Assembly (NCBI GenBank): GCA_000293845.2
Contig: ALYF01000003.1
Coordinates: forward strand, 866,690 to 930,689
From: an alpha proteobacterium IMCC14465
GTDB taxonomy: Bacteria; Pseudomonadota; Alphaproteobacteria; RS24
Direction: 5' to 3'
DNA length: 64,000 bases
The position numbers and the translations under genes were made by a program. Below are positions 44,951-53,026 of the stretch, piece after piece; the first letter of the stretch is position 1, and each line of letters starts with the position of its first letter. Under the pieces are notes generated by a model, which worked only from the letters and a program-made list of their open reading frames with translations, was not told the DNA's origin and ran no database searches.

Positions 44951-45631
44951 TTACCTATCAAACGACCCGTCAGGGGGGAAAGAAACAGGCTTGTGGTCAT
45001 CTTGCCAGACGTCATATTTATGCATGGCAGTATTGAAAATATCTGAGGCTAGAAAATTTTGCAGCCAGCGATGCACATGTTCAAGCTGGGTTTGTGCGTC
45101 AAACCAGTCGCTATTGGCAATTCGGCATTGCCGGATAAATGGCAGGAGTGCGTAATCCACCATACGGGCTTCTCCACCGAACAGCCAGTCATTCCCGTTT
45201 AGTTGTGTATTCAATTTTTCCAGCGTCTCGAGGCAAGCGTTTTTATGCATGTCGAGATTTTCTTTTTCATATCTGTCGGCATATTTATAGCGATCGAGGT
45301 GATGTTTAAAGGGGCCATCATTTTCTTCTATAAGTTTGGTCGCCATCAGAATGTCGTTTGATGTGTATTCCAGCCAGCCAAGCGGGTCATTTTTGTGGAG
45401 AGCCCAATACATCACATCCAAACTTTCATCCAACACTCTACCATCGGGTAACCACATGACCGGGACTGTCCCTTTGGGGGATAAGGTCAACATGCTGGCC
45501 GGTTTGTCCCGCAGGAGTATCTCGCGATGCTCGCAAATCTGTTCGCTGGCGAGGAGGGCGAGCCGCGCACGCATGGCATAGGGGCATCTTCTGAAGCTGT
45601 AAATGACCGGAATGGACGGTAACGCAACCAC
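44951..45631 (-). CDS. glutathione S-transferase-like protein
   Basis: A 226-aa protein with a CPYAMRARLAL motif in the thioredoxin-like domain (a Cys at the active site, as in glutaredoxin-2-like or omega GSTs), a glutathione-site segment TVPVMWLPDGRVLDESLDV and an all-helical C domain. The start is GTG at 45631. It follows trhO closely on the same strand. Confidence 0.85.
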   Translation of the reverse strand: MVALPSIPVIYSFRRCPYAMRARLALLASEQICEHREILLRDKPASMLTLSPKGTVPVMWLPDGRVLDESLDVMYWALHKNDPLGWLEYTSNDILMATKLIEENDGPFKHHLDRYKYADRYEKENLDMHKNACLETLEKLNTQLNGNDWLFGGEARMVDYALLPFIRQCRIANSDWFDAQTQLEHVHRWLQNFLASDIFNTAMHKYDVWQDDHKPVSFPPDGSFDR

Positions 45632-45636
45632 TCGTT

Positions 45637-46632
45637 TTAACTCTCCTCCGTATTGTGAAACCTGCCAATATGTGCTTCGCCTCTTTGTTTGGCGAGTTTC
45701 ATCTGTTTTTGGCGCTCTTCAAATCTTTGTATCTGCATCTCGCTTAACTTATCGACACATTTAGGGCAGGAAATGCCGGCGCGGTATGCGGCATGTTGTT
45801 TTTCTTCTTGCGATAAAGGCATGCGACAGGCATGGCACATATCATAGCTGCCAGGCTGTAAATTGTGTCCAACAGAAACCCGCTCGTCAAAAACAAAACA
45901 TTCCCCCTGCCATTTGCTGTCATCTTCCGGCACGGTTTCGAGATATTTCAAAATCCCACCTTTCAGGTGAAACACATTTTCAAAGCCTTGTTGCAGAAGA
46001 TAGCTGGTGGATTTTTCACACCTTATGCCGCCCGTACAGAACATGGCGATATTTTTGGGTTTTTTATCTTTAATCAGCGGTTTGAGCTTTTCTTCCACAA
46101 AATCTGCAAATTCACGAAAGCTTGATGTTTCGGGGTTCACGGTATTCTGAAATGTGCCGATGGAGACTTCGTAATTGTTACGCGTGTCGATAACGAGTGT
46201 GTCGGGGTCATCAATCAGCTTGTTCCAATCCCTTGGGTCAACATAAGTGCCGACTGTATTTGTCGGATCAACAGCAGGCTGACCAAGGGTGACGATTTCT
46301 TTTTTAAGACGGACTTTCATGCGATAGAAAGGCTGTTCCTCCGCGAAAGAAAATTTAACGTCCAGCGCGCCAATGGCAGGCTCGCTTTCCAGTCGGTTCA
46401 GAAAATTGCTGATGGCGTCGCGGCTACCGGCAAGCGTGCCGTTAATACCTTCATGCGCCAGTAAAACTGTGCCAAGGATGCCTGCCTTGCGCGCGGCTGT
46501 TTGAAGCGGTGGGCGCAGAGCTTCAAATGCGGGCAGGGCTGTGAATTTATAAAGCGCCATAATCACAACAGGTCTGTCTGCTGGTGGTTGAGGTACTTTA
46601 TCAGTCCCAGAGAGAGGTGGCGTTTCAGTCAT
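45637..46632 (-). CDS. trhO: oxygen-dependent tRNA uridine(34) hydroxylase TrhO (rhodanese family)
   Basis: A 331-aa member of the YceA/UPF0176 family. It has an N-terminal acylphosphatase-like part ([38 protein letters not shown]), a rhodanese domain with active-site Cys in [12 protein letters not shown], and a C-terminal Cys-rich region with CHACRMPL and CPKCVDKL. Relatives hydroxylate U34 of tRNAs with O2. ATG 46632 (MTETPPLSG) is the sensible start. The frame extends to 46728 through an improbable lead. Confidence 0.92.
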   Translation of the reverse strand: MTETPPLSGTDKVPQPPADRPVVIMALYKFTALPAFEALRPPLQTAARKAGILGTVLLAHEGINGTLAGSRDAISNFLNRLESEPAIGALDVKFSFAEEQPFYRMKVRLKKEIVTLGQPAVDPTNTVGTYVDPRDWNKLIDDPDTLVIDTRNNYEVSIGTFQNTVNPETSSFREFADFVEEKLKPLIKDKKPKNIAMFCTGGIRCEKSTSYLLQQGFENVFHLKGGILKYLETVPEDDSKWQGECFVFDERVSVGHNLQPGSYDMCHACRMPLSQEEKQHAAYRAGISCPKCVDKLSEMQIQRFEERQKQMKLAKQRGEAHIGRFHNTEES

Positions 46633-46747
46633 ATTGGAAAAATGACGGTATTCATGGTTAATTTCAAGCCTCAATGAATTTTGTGATTTTTGTGATTTCT
46701 GAATCCATTGGCAAAAAAATATTCTCAAAAAAACTCTTAAAAAAATG

Positions 46748-46777
46748 CTGGCATAGGACTTGCAGAGTCGCTATACA
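46748..46777 (+). promoter_or_regulatory. predicted promoter for tRNA-Thr
   Basis: CTGGCA and TATACA with 18 bases between lie about 15 bases ahead of the tRNA. The hexamers are moderate, but the position is right for a tRNA promoter. Confidence 0.4.
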
Positions 46778-46791
46778 AGGCGTGGTTTTAA

Positions 46792-46867
46792 GCCGGTATA
46801 GCTCAGTTGGTAGAGCATCTGATTTGTAATCAGAGGGTCCGCGGTTCAAGTCCGTGTGCCGGCACCA
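46792..46867 (+). tRNA. tRNA-Thr (TGT)
   Basis: A 76-base cloverleaf: acceptor GCCGGTA with TGCCGGC, D arm GCTCAGTTGGTAGAGC, anticodon stem TCTGA/TCAGA around TTTGTAA (anticodon TGT), T arm with GGTTCAAGTCC, and an encoded ACCA. The glucosylglycerate genes start 55 bases downstream. Confidence 0.97.
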
Positions 46868-46922
46868 TTTTTCCCAAAAAATTCATTCAACCATTAAGCA
46901 TCAAAAATGATAAGTTTATCTT

Positions 46923-47681
46923 ATGACTGATGTAATGGTTTTCACAGATTTGGATGGGTCACTCCTAGACCATGAAACCTATGCATTTGATGCCGCGCTT
47001 CCTGCTTTAGAAGCCTTGGCGCAAGCCGGTATTCGCGTAAGTGTTGTGAGCAGTAAAACCCGCGCAGAAATTATGCCGCTTGTCGCTCAGCTCAAATTAG
47101 AAGGCCCAATCATTGCCGAGAATGGTGCAATTATCGCCTATGCGGATGGGACAATCGACAGCGCCGGTCATATTGATGACATCAGAGAGGCGCTGAATAC
47201 GCTGCCGGAAGCTGTGCGCGCCGCCATAAAAGGCTTTGGTGATATGAGCGTTACGGAGGTTTCTGAACTGACGGGGCTGGATGAAACAGCTGCAACACTT
47301 GCCGCCAAACGTGAGGCCAGCGAACCGTTTTTATGGTCTGGCGAGGGCGTGCCTGATACAGATTTATTAGCCGATAAAGGGTTTTACATTATTCGCGGTG
47401 GGCGGTTTTATCACCTTATCCCGCGCCGCGATAAAGCCGAGGCCATTATGCGTGTTATTGCGCAAAACAATAAATCTGATGTCCAAATATGGGCGTTAGG
47501 TGATGGGCCTAATGATGTGAGCATGTTGCTTGCGGCCGATAGGGGGGCGCTCATTTGTAACCCTCATTTGCAGGTTACGGCTCAACTACCGTCAACACAT
47601 ACACTTTATTTGACAAAACAAGTAGGGCCGTCAGGATGGGCAGAGGCTATATTTACTTTTCTTGCTGAGAAGAAGACCTAA
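46923..47681 (+). CDS. gpgP: glucosyl/mannosyl-3-phosphoglycerate phosphatase (HAD-IIB)
   Basis: A 252-aa HAD phosphatase of the MPGP/YedP type. It has the nucleophile motif FTDLDGSLLDHETYAFD, SSKTRAEIMPLVAQL (motif II), the cap region and GDGPNDVSMLLAADRGALICNP (motif IV). It would remove phosphate from glucosyl-3-phosphoglycerate to give glucosylglycerate, and mannosyl-3-phosphoglycerate is an alternative. It is followed by the matching synthase after 28 bases, reversed from the usual synthase-phosphatase order. Confidence 0.85.
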   Translation: MTDVMVFTDLDGSLLDHETYAFDAALPALEALAQAGIRVSVVSSKTRAEIMPLVAQLKLEGPIIAENGAIIAYADGTIDSAGHIDDIREALNTLPEAVRAAIKGFGDMSVTEVSELTGLDETAATLAAKREASEPFLWSGEGVPDTDLLADKGFYIIRGGRFYHLIPRRDKAEAIMRVIAQNNKSDVQIWALGDGPNDVSMLLAADRGALICNPHLQVTAQLPSTHTLYLTKQVGPSGWAEAIFTFLAEKKT

Positions 47682-47709
47682 TTGAATAATAAGGACATGG
47701 AATAAGGCG

Positions 47710-48924
47710 ATGGCAGATTTTTTTCAAAATGGCAGTATTACAACTCTTCACAATCTGACGCGGCGTTCTGTCGAAGATTTGGAGCGCGAACTCTCTGCTT
47801 ACAGTCAGAAACGCTCTATTGGTCTGGTATTACCAAGCCTTTATTCCGAACTAGAAGGCCCTGCACTGGAAAATATTGTTCAGGAGCTGACTAAAGTCCC
47901 TTATCTCAATCAAATTGTGATTGGGCTTGACCGTGCTGATGAGAAACAATTTGCCCATGCCAAAGAATATTTTTCTCGTCTTCCGCAAGCGCATTCGGTT
48001 TTATGGCATGACGGCCCGCGCCTAACGGCTCTTGATAAAGAGCTGGGTGAGCTTGGGCTTGCGCCATCTGAGCTGGGTAAGGGTCGCAATGTTTGGTATT
48101 GTTTTGGCTATATGCTGTCTTTGCGTAATGTCGATGTTATCGGCCTACATGATTGCGATATCCTCACCTATAATCGCGAGATGCTTGCACGCTTGCTTTA
48201 TCCTGTGGTGCATCCTGTTTTTCCGTATGTTTTTGCCAAAGGTTTTTACCCGCGTATTAATGAACAAAAATTGGGGGGGCGTGTCACGCGCCTGCTGATT
48301 ACGCCGCTTTTAGAAGCTTTGCGGAAAGTCTGCGGGGATAATGATTATCTGCGTTTTCTCGATAGCTTCCGCTATCCCTTAGCTGGTGAATTTGCCATGC
48401 GCAGTCATGTTGTGAATGACATCCGTATCCCCTCTGACTGGGGGCTTGAGATTGGTGTTCTGTCCGAAGTGCGTCGCAATTATTCCAACCGTGTTATCTC
48501 TCAGGTTGATATTGCCGACCAGTATGATCATAAGCATCAGGAAATGTCAGCCGAGGATGTTACCAAAGGCCTGTCGCGCATGAGCGTGGATATCAGCAAA
48601 GCCGTGTTCCGCAAGCTGGCAACAGATGGTGAAGTATTTTCTGCGGAGAAATTCAGAACCATCAAAGCGACCTATTACCGTGAGGCGCTGGACCGGATTG
48701 ATTGCTACTATAATGACGCCATGATGAATGATTTGACATTAGACCGACATTCAGAGGAAGCAGCTGTTGAGCTGTTTGCGCGCAATATTATGGTCGCCGG
48801 GGAAACCTATTTACAAAATCCTATGGAAACCCCGTTCCTGCCAAGCTGGAACCGTGTGAATGCGGCGAAGGCAGATTTTCTGGCGCGGTATGCGGAAGCC
48901 GTGAAGCTTGATAATGCCGAGTAG
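47710..48924 (+). CDS. gpgS: probable glucosyl-3-phosphoglycerate synthase
   Basis: A 404-aa glycosyltransferase with a GT-A fold. It starts GLVLPSLYSELEGPALENIV, carries a DxD-like metal site in VIGLHDCDILTYNREML, and has LAGEFAMRSHVVNDIRIPSDWGLEIGVLSEV in the acceptor region, characteristic of GpgS/MpgS-like enzymes of bacteria. Its neighbours suggest NDP-glucose + 3-phosphoglycerate. Mannose as donor cannot be excluded from sequence alone, but the adjacent GH13 phosphorylase acts on glucosides. It is convergent with that phosphorylase gene. Confidence 0.8.
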   Translation: MADFFQNGSITTLHNLTRRSVEDLERELSAYSQKRSIGLVLPSLYSELEGPALENIVQELTKVPYLNQIVIGLDRADEKQFAHAKEYFSRLPQAHSVLWHDGPRLTALDKELGELGLAPSELGKGRNVWYCFGYMLSLRNVDVIGLHDCDILTYNREMLARLLYPVVHPVFPYVFAKGFYPRINEQKLGGRVTRLLITPLLEALRKVCGDNDYLRFLDSFRYPLAGEFAMRSHVVNDIRIPSDWGLEIGVLSEVRRNYSNRVISQVDIADQYDHKHQEMSAEDVTKGLSRMSVDISKAVFRKLATDGEVFSAEKFRTIKATYYREALDRIDCYYNDAMMNDLTLDRHSEEAAVELFARNIMVAGETYLQNPMETPFLPSWNRVNAAKADFLARYAEAVKLDNAE

Positions 48925-48953
48925 CTTATCCCCGGCTTATCCGCGGCTTATCC
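48922..48953. repeat. short tandem repeat between two convergent stop codons
   Basis: Three near-copies of (CG)GCTTATCC (tagcttatcc, cggcttatcc, cggcttatcc) fill the gap between the gpgS stop and the phosphorylase stop. The last copy provides the phosphorylase stop codon. Confidence 0.65.
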
Positions 48954-50675
48954 AGAAATATTCGTAATCCAGATGCTTTGATAGGGCTTCAAAGTCAGCA
49001 CCTCATCAGAGGGGTCAACAATTTTGTCGCTCAATAAATCCTGCCATTGTGCTTGCTGGTAAAGATTCATATCGCGCAGGCTGAGAAGTTTTTCCTCATG
49101 GGTGATATTGGTCACAACAAAAAGAGATTGCTTGCGGTCAAGGCTCTGTCGCCAGAAGCCAAACATGCCAGGCTTGAGATGAAGCGTGAATTGGGTTGCA
49201 TCCGGATGAAAGGCTTTTTGATTTTTTCTAATCTCTAGCCGTTTTTTCAATTCACGGAAAATTTGAGACAAAGGTGACGTCTCATCTGACAGAGTGTCGT
49301 CAATATTTTTGGCCGACCATTGTGTGCGGTTTAGGGCGCGGTTATGGCCTGCTTCGGCAGCGCGCGCTTCGTCATTTTCAGATGCCAAAAGGCTTTGAAT
49401 ATAAAAGGCGGGTATGCCTTCCAGCGACATCATAATGGTTTGTGAGGCGATAAAACGGTCGACGTGAAGCCCATCTTCGCCGTGAACGGTTCCCTTGAGT
49501 GCGCTGAACAAGGTGGTATTCATCTCATAGGGGACTTCACGCCCTTCAAAACTGCGCATGGTGACACGCCCACCAAAACCCGTAATCGTATCAATCATTT
49601 TGGTGATTTCATCTTCGGGGAGTAGCCCCTCCACAGGTCGAAGGCCAATACCATCATGCGAGGCGGAAAAATTAAATAAGGTGCATCCATCCTGACTGGG
49701 CGGCATTGCCATCATCCAACGTCGTAAATAAGTCGAACGTCCGGTCAGGAGCGCATGTACGAGTAAAGGCGGCAGGCTGAAATTATAAATCACATGGGCT
49801 TCATTGCCATTGTCAAAATATTGTAAGTTTTCGTGATTGGGCACATTGGTTTCGGTAATCAATAAAACAGTGTCGTCTAGATGGTCGACAAGTGTGCGTA
49901 TCAGTTTGATGATTTCGTGGGTTTGCGGCAGATGCAGGCAATTTGTTCCAGCCTCTTTCCATAAAAAGCCAACAGCATCAAGTCGGAAAACCCGAACGCC
50001 TTTATTAATATAAAAACGCATCAAGGAAATGAATTCGCATAGCAAGTCAGGGTTAGAAAAATCAAGGTCAACTTGATCCGCCCCAAATGTGCACCAGACA
50101 TGTTTTTCACCGGAGGGTGTGTCAAACGGGATTAGCAATGGTGACGGGCGTGGACGGGTGACCAATGAGTGGTCTTGTGTCGGGTCAGAGGTCTTGATGT
50201 AGTTTTGCCCCGGATTTTCATCAGACAAAAATTGCTTGAACCATTCATGGCTGGCTGAGGCATGATTAATGACAACATCTGACATCAGGCGATAATCTTT
50301 GGCGATATCTTGAATATCTTCCCAATCGCCCAAATCTGGGCGGACGGCGCGGTAGTCGCTGACAGCAAAACCGTCATCCGAGGTGAAGGGAAAATAGGGA
50401 AGAATATGAACGCCGGTAATGGCGTCTTCGAGGTAATTTTCTAGGAATTCATGGATGTTTTGTAAGGGAAGTTTGTCATCCGATAAAATCGTATCCCCAT
50501 AAGTAATCAGGAAGCTGTCATTTTCATCCCAATATTCTGGCCGATAATCTGGGGTGAATTTGCTTTGTGTTGTTGCGGAGATGTCAAAGCTCTCACATAT
50601 TTTCTCAACAAGAGTTGCGGTGTCTGCTTGGGGATATATGAACTCAATATGCTGGGAGAGTATATGTTTTAACAC
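48948..50675 (-). CDS. GH13 glycoside phosphorylase, probably glucosylglycerate phosphorylase
   Basis: A 575-aa GH13 subfamily 18-like protein related to sucrose phosphorylase. The catalytic nucleophile is in GVRVFRLDAVGFLW, the acid/base Glu in LLITETNVPNHENL, and the transition-state Asp in SASHDGIGLRP. The segment GITY-like start of the fold appears as FLITYGDTILSD and ITGVHILPYFPFTSDDGFAVSDY. E. coli YcjM, of the same group, is a glucosylglycerate phosphorylase. Context (glycerate kinase upstream, GpgS/GpgP opposite) favours glucosylglycerate + Pi to glucose-1-phosphate + glycerate. Start is GTG at 50675. Confidence 0.82.
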   Translation of the reverse strand: MLKHILSQHIEFIYPQADTATLVEKICESFDISATTQSKFTPDYRPEYWDENDSFLITYGDTILSDDKLPLQNIHEFLENYLEDAITGVHILPYFPFTSDDGFAVSDYRAVRPDLGDWEDIQDIAKDYRLMSDVVINHASASHEWFKQFLSDENPGQNYIKTSDPTQDHSLVTRPRPSPLLIPFDTPSGEKHVWCTFGADQVDLDFSNPDLLCEFISLMRFYINKGVRVFRLDAVGFLWKEAGTNCLHLPQTHEIIKLIRTLVDHLDDTVLLITETNVPNHENLQYFDNGNEAHVIYNFSLPPLLVHALLTGRSTYLRRWMMAMPPSQDGCTLFNFSASHDGIGLRPVEGLLPEDEITKMIDTITGFGGRVTMRSFEGREVPYEMNTTLFSALKGTVHGEDGLHVDRFIASQTIMMSLEGIPAFYIQSLLASENDEARAAEAGHNRALNRTQWSAKNIDDTLSDETSPLSQIFRELKKRLEIRKNQKAFHPDATQFTLHLKPGMFGFWRQSLDRKQSLFVVTNITHEEKLLSLRDMNLYQQAQWQDLLSDKIVDPSDEVLTLKPYQSIWITNISG

Positions 50676-50699
50676 TGTGACTAAGCCTTGGTATTCACT

Positions 50700-51494
50700 T
50701 TATAAATAGCTGAAAACATAATTTGAGTCCCGATAAATATGAAAATCTGCGCATTTGGGTAAACATTTCCAGATGCCCTGTGTCCAGCTTTCATAATGGG
50801 CGCAAAAATCAGCGACAGCTTCACGGTTTTCAAACTGCCAGACCCCGCTCTCCTGTGCATTTTGTTGTTCCTGTGTCCAGCGGCTGTCGATGACTTGCTC
50901 AAAATCTTTTTGTCTCAGCAAGATGAGTGCATCGCGCGCGCGCCAGATATCCTCATAGGCAGAGGCTTGTTCCATGGACCAGCGTTTCCAAATACCATCT
51001 GGGTCGTGTTTTTGCTCCCAATCTGTTGGTGGGTAATCGGCAATAAAGCTGGCCTCGGCGCCAACGCACCAGCCTTCTATAATCATCACATCGGGGCGGC
51101 CTGCAAAAATGGGCCAGTCTTTTTCAGGCAGTCTGTCATCATGACTTTTGCTGAATCTCGGAAGTGGCGTGCGTGAAGTGTCGTCTGCTACTTGTAATGC
51201 CGCCAATATATGACGCATGAGGGGCAGGTCATGCGTACCGGGTACGCCGCGTGTGGCGCAGAGCGGATGGATGGTGTCGGCGAGGCTTTGTCGGGTCGCG
51301 GCAGCGTGATAAAAATCATCCAGCGACAGGGTGACCGTTTTTTTGTCGTGAGGGGTTAATGCGTTTTCAAGGGCTTTGCACAGGGTGGATTTGCCCGCGC
51401 CCTGACCACCCGAAACAGCCAGCATATAGGACGCGTCCGAGGTTTTATCATTCAGGAAATCAACAAGGTCGGCTATGACATCTGCGAGCAACAT
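50700..51494 (-). CDS. D-glycerate 3-kinase-like P-loop kinase
   Basis: A 264-aa kinase with a Walker A motif in AVSGGQGAGKSTLCKAL, then LSLDDFYH (Walker-B-like, with the DDFY seen in GLYK and pantothenate/uridine kinase relatives), RGVPGTHDL and EGWCVGA. This matches the plant and fungal glycerate kinase family (GLYK/YggC type). It would turn glycerate from the adjacent phosphorylase into 3-phosphoglycerate. It is the first gene of the two-gene unit, with 24 bases to the next. Confidence 0.85.
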   Translation of the reverse strand: MLLADVIADLVDFLNDKTSDASYMLAVSGGQGAGKSTLCKALENALTPHDKKTVTLSLDDFYHAAATRQSLADTIHPLCATRGVPGTHDLPLMRHILAALQVADDTSRTPLPRFSKSHDDRLPEKDWPIFAGRPDVMIIEGWCVGAEASFIADYPPTDWEQKHDPDGIWKRWSMEQASAYEDIWRARDALILLRQKDFEQVIDSRWTQEQQNAQESGVWQFENREAVADFCAHYESWTQGIWKCLPKCADFHIYRDSNYVFSYL

Positions 51495-51539
51495 AATGAG
51501 ATTTACCCATATTTTCCGTGACAGGTAAAGGTTTTAAGG

Positions 51540-51551
51540 ATGGCGCGCCAT
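51540..51551. promoter_or_regulatory. 12-base perfect palindrome between divergent genes
   Basis: ATGGCGCGCCAT lies in the 141-base gap between the glycerate kinase and sulfotransferase starts. It could be an operator for either gene or a chance GC palindrome. Confidence 0.25.
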
Positions 51552-51635
51552 AAGGGTGTGAAGGATGTGAAGCATTCCCTTCCAAAAGGTCTTGGTGTAA
51601 CGTTTTGGCATTAGAGGGGTTACGGAGGAGGGGTT

Positions 51636-52904
51636 ATGGACAAAAACATCATCACAATCGACGATTTGTCGGCGCCAATTCTGACCGAGGCGGCACAAGC
51701 CGCGCTGGCGATGGTGGCGGATATGTCGGTTTCGTTAAACCCTGATGAGATATTAGCCGAAGCGAAAGATACGCTATCGCTGGATGATTTTGGTGATATG
51801 GAATTTGTGTCGCGCCTCACCTTGCTGTGTGAGGAATGGAGCCAAGATAGGACAATTAATAATCTCGGGCTTTTGGGGTTGCGCGGTAAGCTAGTGACCT
51901 TTGCCAAAAATCGTCTGCTTATTCAGGATTTACTCACCCGTCACCCTGAAATCCATAATGTTAAAATTGAAGCGCCGATTATTGTCGCGGGGTTGCCGCG
52001 TTCCGGCACGACGCATTTACTCAACCTATTGGCGGCGGATAGCCGTTTGCGGTCTTTGCCTTTATGGGAGTCCTATGAGCCCGTTCCGACACCCGGTGAA
52101 GAGATGGGAGAAAATGGTCAAGACCCGAGATATGAAAGATGCGATGCCCAATGGCAGGCCATGCAACAAATCAGCCCGCTCATGGCGGCGATGCATCCGA
52201 TGAACCCCGAGCATATTCATGAAGAGCTTGAATTAATGGGGCCGGATTTTGCTTCCTATAATTTTGAATGGCTAAGCACCTCACCGCGTTGGCGGGATTA
52301 TTATTTCTCAACCAATCAGACGCCGCATTATGAATATATGAAAACTGTGTTGAAAATCCTCACCTGGCAAGATGGCGATGTCACCGGCACGCAGACGCGC
52401 TGGGTGCTGAAATGCCCGCAACATCTTGAGCAATTGCCGGTACTGAAAAAAGTCTTTCCGGATGCCATTATTCCGATCACGCATCGTGATCCGGTTTCGG
52501 TTATCCAGTCGGCGGCAACCATGGTTGCTTATGGGCGGCGGGCTATTCGGGACAGCATTGATGTGCCTGCGATTGGAGACTATTGGGCGGACAGAATTTA
52601 TAAACTGCTCGAAGCTTGTGTGCGCGACCGGTCGCAAATCCCTGCGGCGCAAAGCATTGATATTTTATTCCATGAATTTTTGGCGGATGCTTTTGCGACG
52701 ATTGAGATTATTTACGATAAGGCCGGATTGGTGCTGACAGATAAGGCGCGTTCGGAGTTGCAGGATTTTATGGATAATCATCCACGCGGGAGATACGGGC
52801 AGGTGACCTATCACTTAAAGCGCGATTTCGATATTGAGCCGGCGGCATTACGCGAGAAGTTTCAATTTTATTTTGATGCTTTCCCCGTTAAGGCTGAAAT
52901 CTAA
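51636..52904 (+). CDS. PAPS-dependent sulfotransferase family protein
   Basis: A 422-aa protein of the Sulfotransfer_3 type. The phosphosulfate-binding loop IIVAGLPRSGTTHLLNLLA is near residue 110, and the 3'-phosphate binding segment VIPITHRDPVSVIQSAATM follows at about residue 275. Such bacterial proteins transfer sulfate from PAPS to alcohols or phenols. The acceptor is unknown. A good ribosome site (GGAGGAGGGG) precedes ATG 51636. Confidence 0.85.
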   Translation: MDKNIITIDDLSAPILTEAAQAALAMVADMSVSLNPDEILAEAKDTLSLDDFGDMEFVSRLTLLCEEWSQDRTINNLGLLGLRGKLVTFAKNRLLIQDLLTRHPEIHNVKIEAPIIVAGLPRSGTTHLLNLLAADSRLRSLPLWESYEPVPTPGEEMGENGQDPRYERCDAQWQAMQQISPLMAAMHPMNPEHIHEELELMGPDFASYNFEWLSTSPRWRDYYFSTNQTPHYEYMKTVLKILTWQDGDVTGTQTRWVLKCPQHLEQLPVLKKVFPDAIIPITHRDPVSVIQSAATMVAYGRRAIRDSIDVPAIGDYWADRIYKLLEACVRDRSQIPAAQSIDILFHEFLADAFATIEIIYDKAGLVLTDKARSELQDFMDNHPRGRYGQVTYHLKRDFDIEPAALREKFQFYFDAFPVKAEI

Positions 52905-52939
52905 TCCCCGATAAAACCTGTTACGGCTCAGCGTATTGG

Positions 52940-52985
52940 CGACAGCTTGATTTGTCTGCGACAGCTTGTTTTGTCTGCGACAGCG
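52940..52985. repeat. 19-base tandem repeat upstream of the TonB-dependent receptor
   Basis: CGACAGCTTGATTTGTCTG (52940-52958) is followed by a copy with one change (52959-52977) and an 8-base partial copy (CGACAGCG). The form, 19+19+8 bases, is the same as that of the array at 16828-16873, but the sequence is unrelated. Confidence 0.95.
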
Positions 52986-53026
52986 TTACTAATTGATATA
53001 TTCTCAATTCATGATTGATTAAATTT

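Noticed and set aside
46664..46849. 61-aa minus-strand ORF over the tRNA-Thr
   Set aside because: It is the reverse complement of the tRNA and of the trhO leader. This type of false ORF across tRNAs is common.
46792..51635. Glucosylglycerate genes as a genomic island integrated at tRNA-Thr
   Set aside because: They start 55 bases after the tRNA, but no integrase gene and no second copy of the tRNA 3' end was found at the other side, and base use looks like that of the neighbours.
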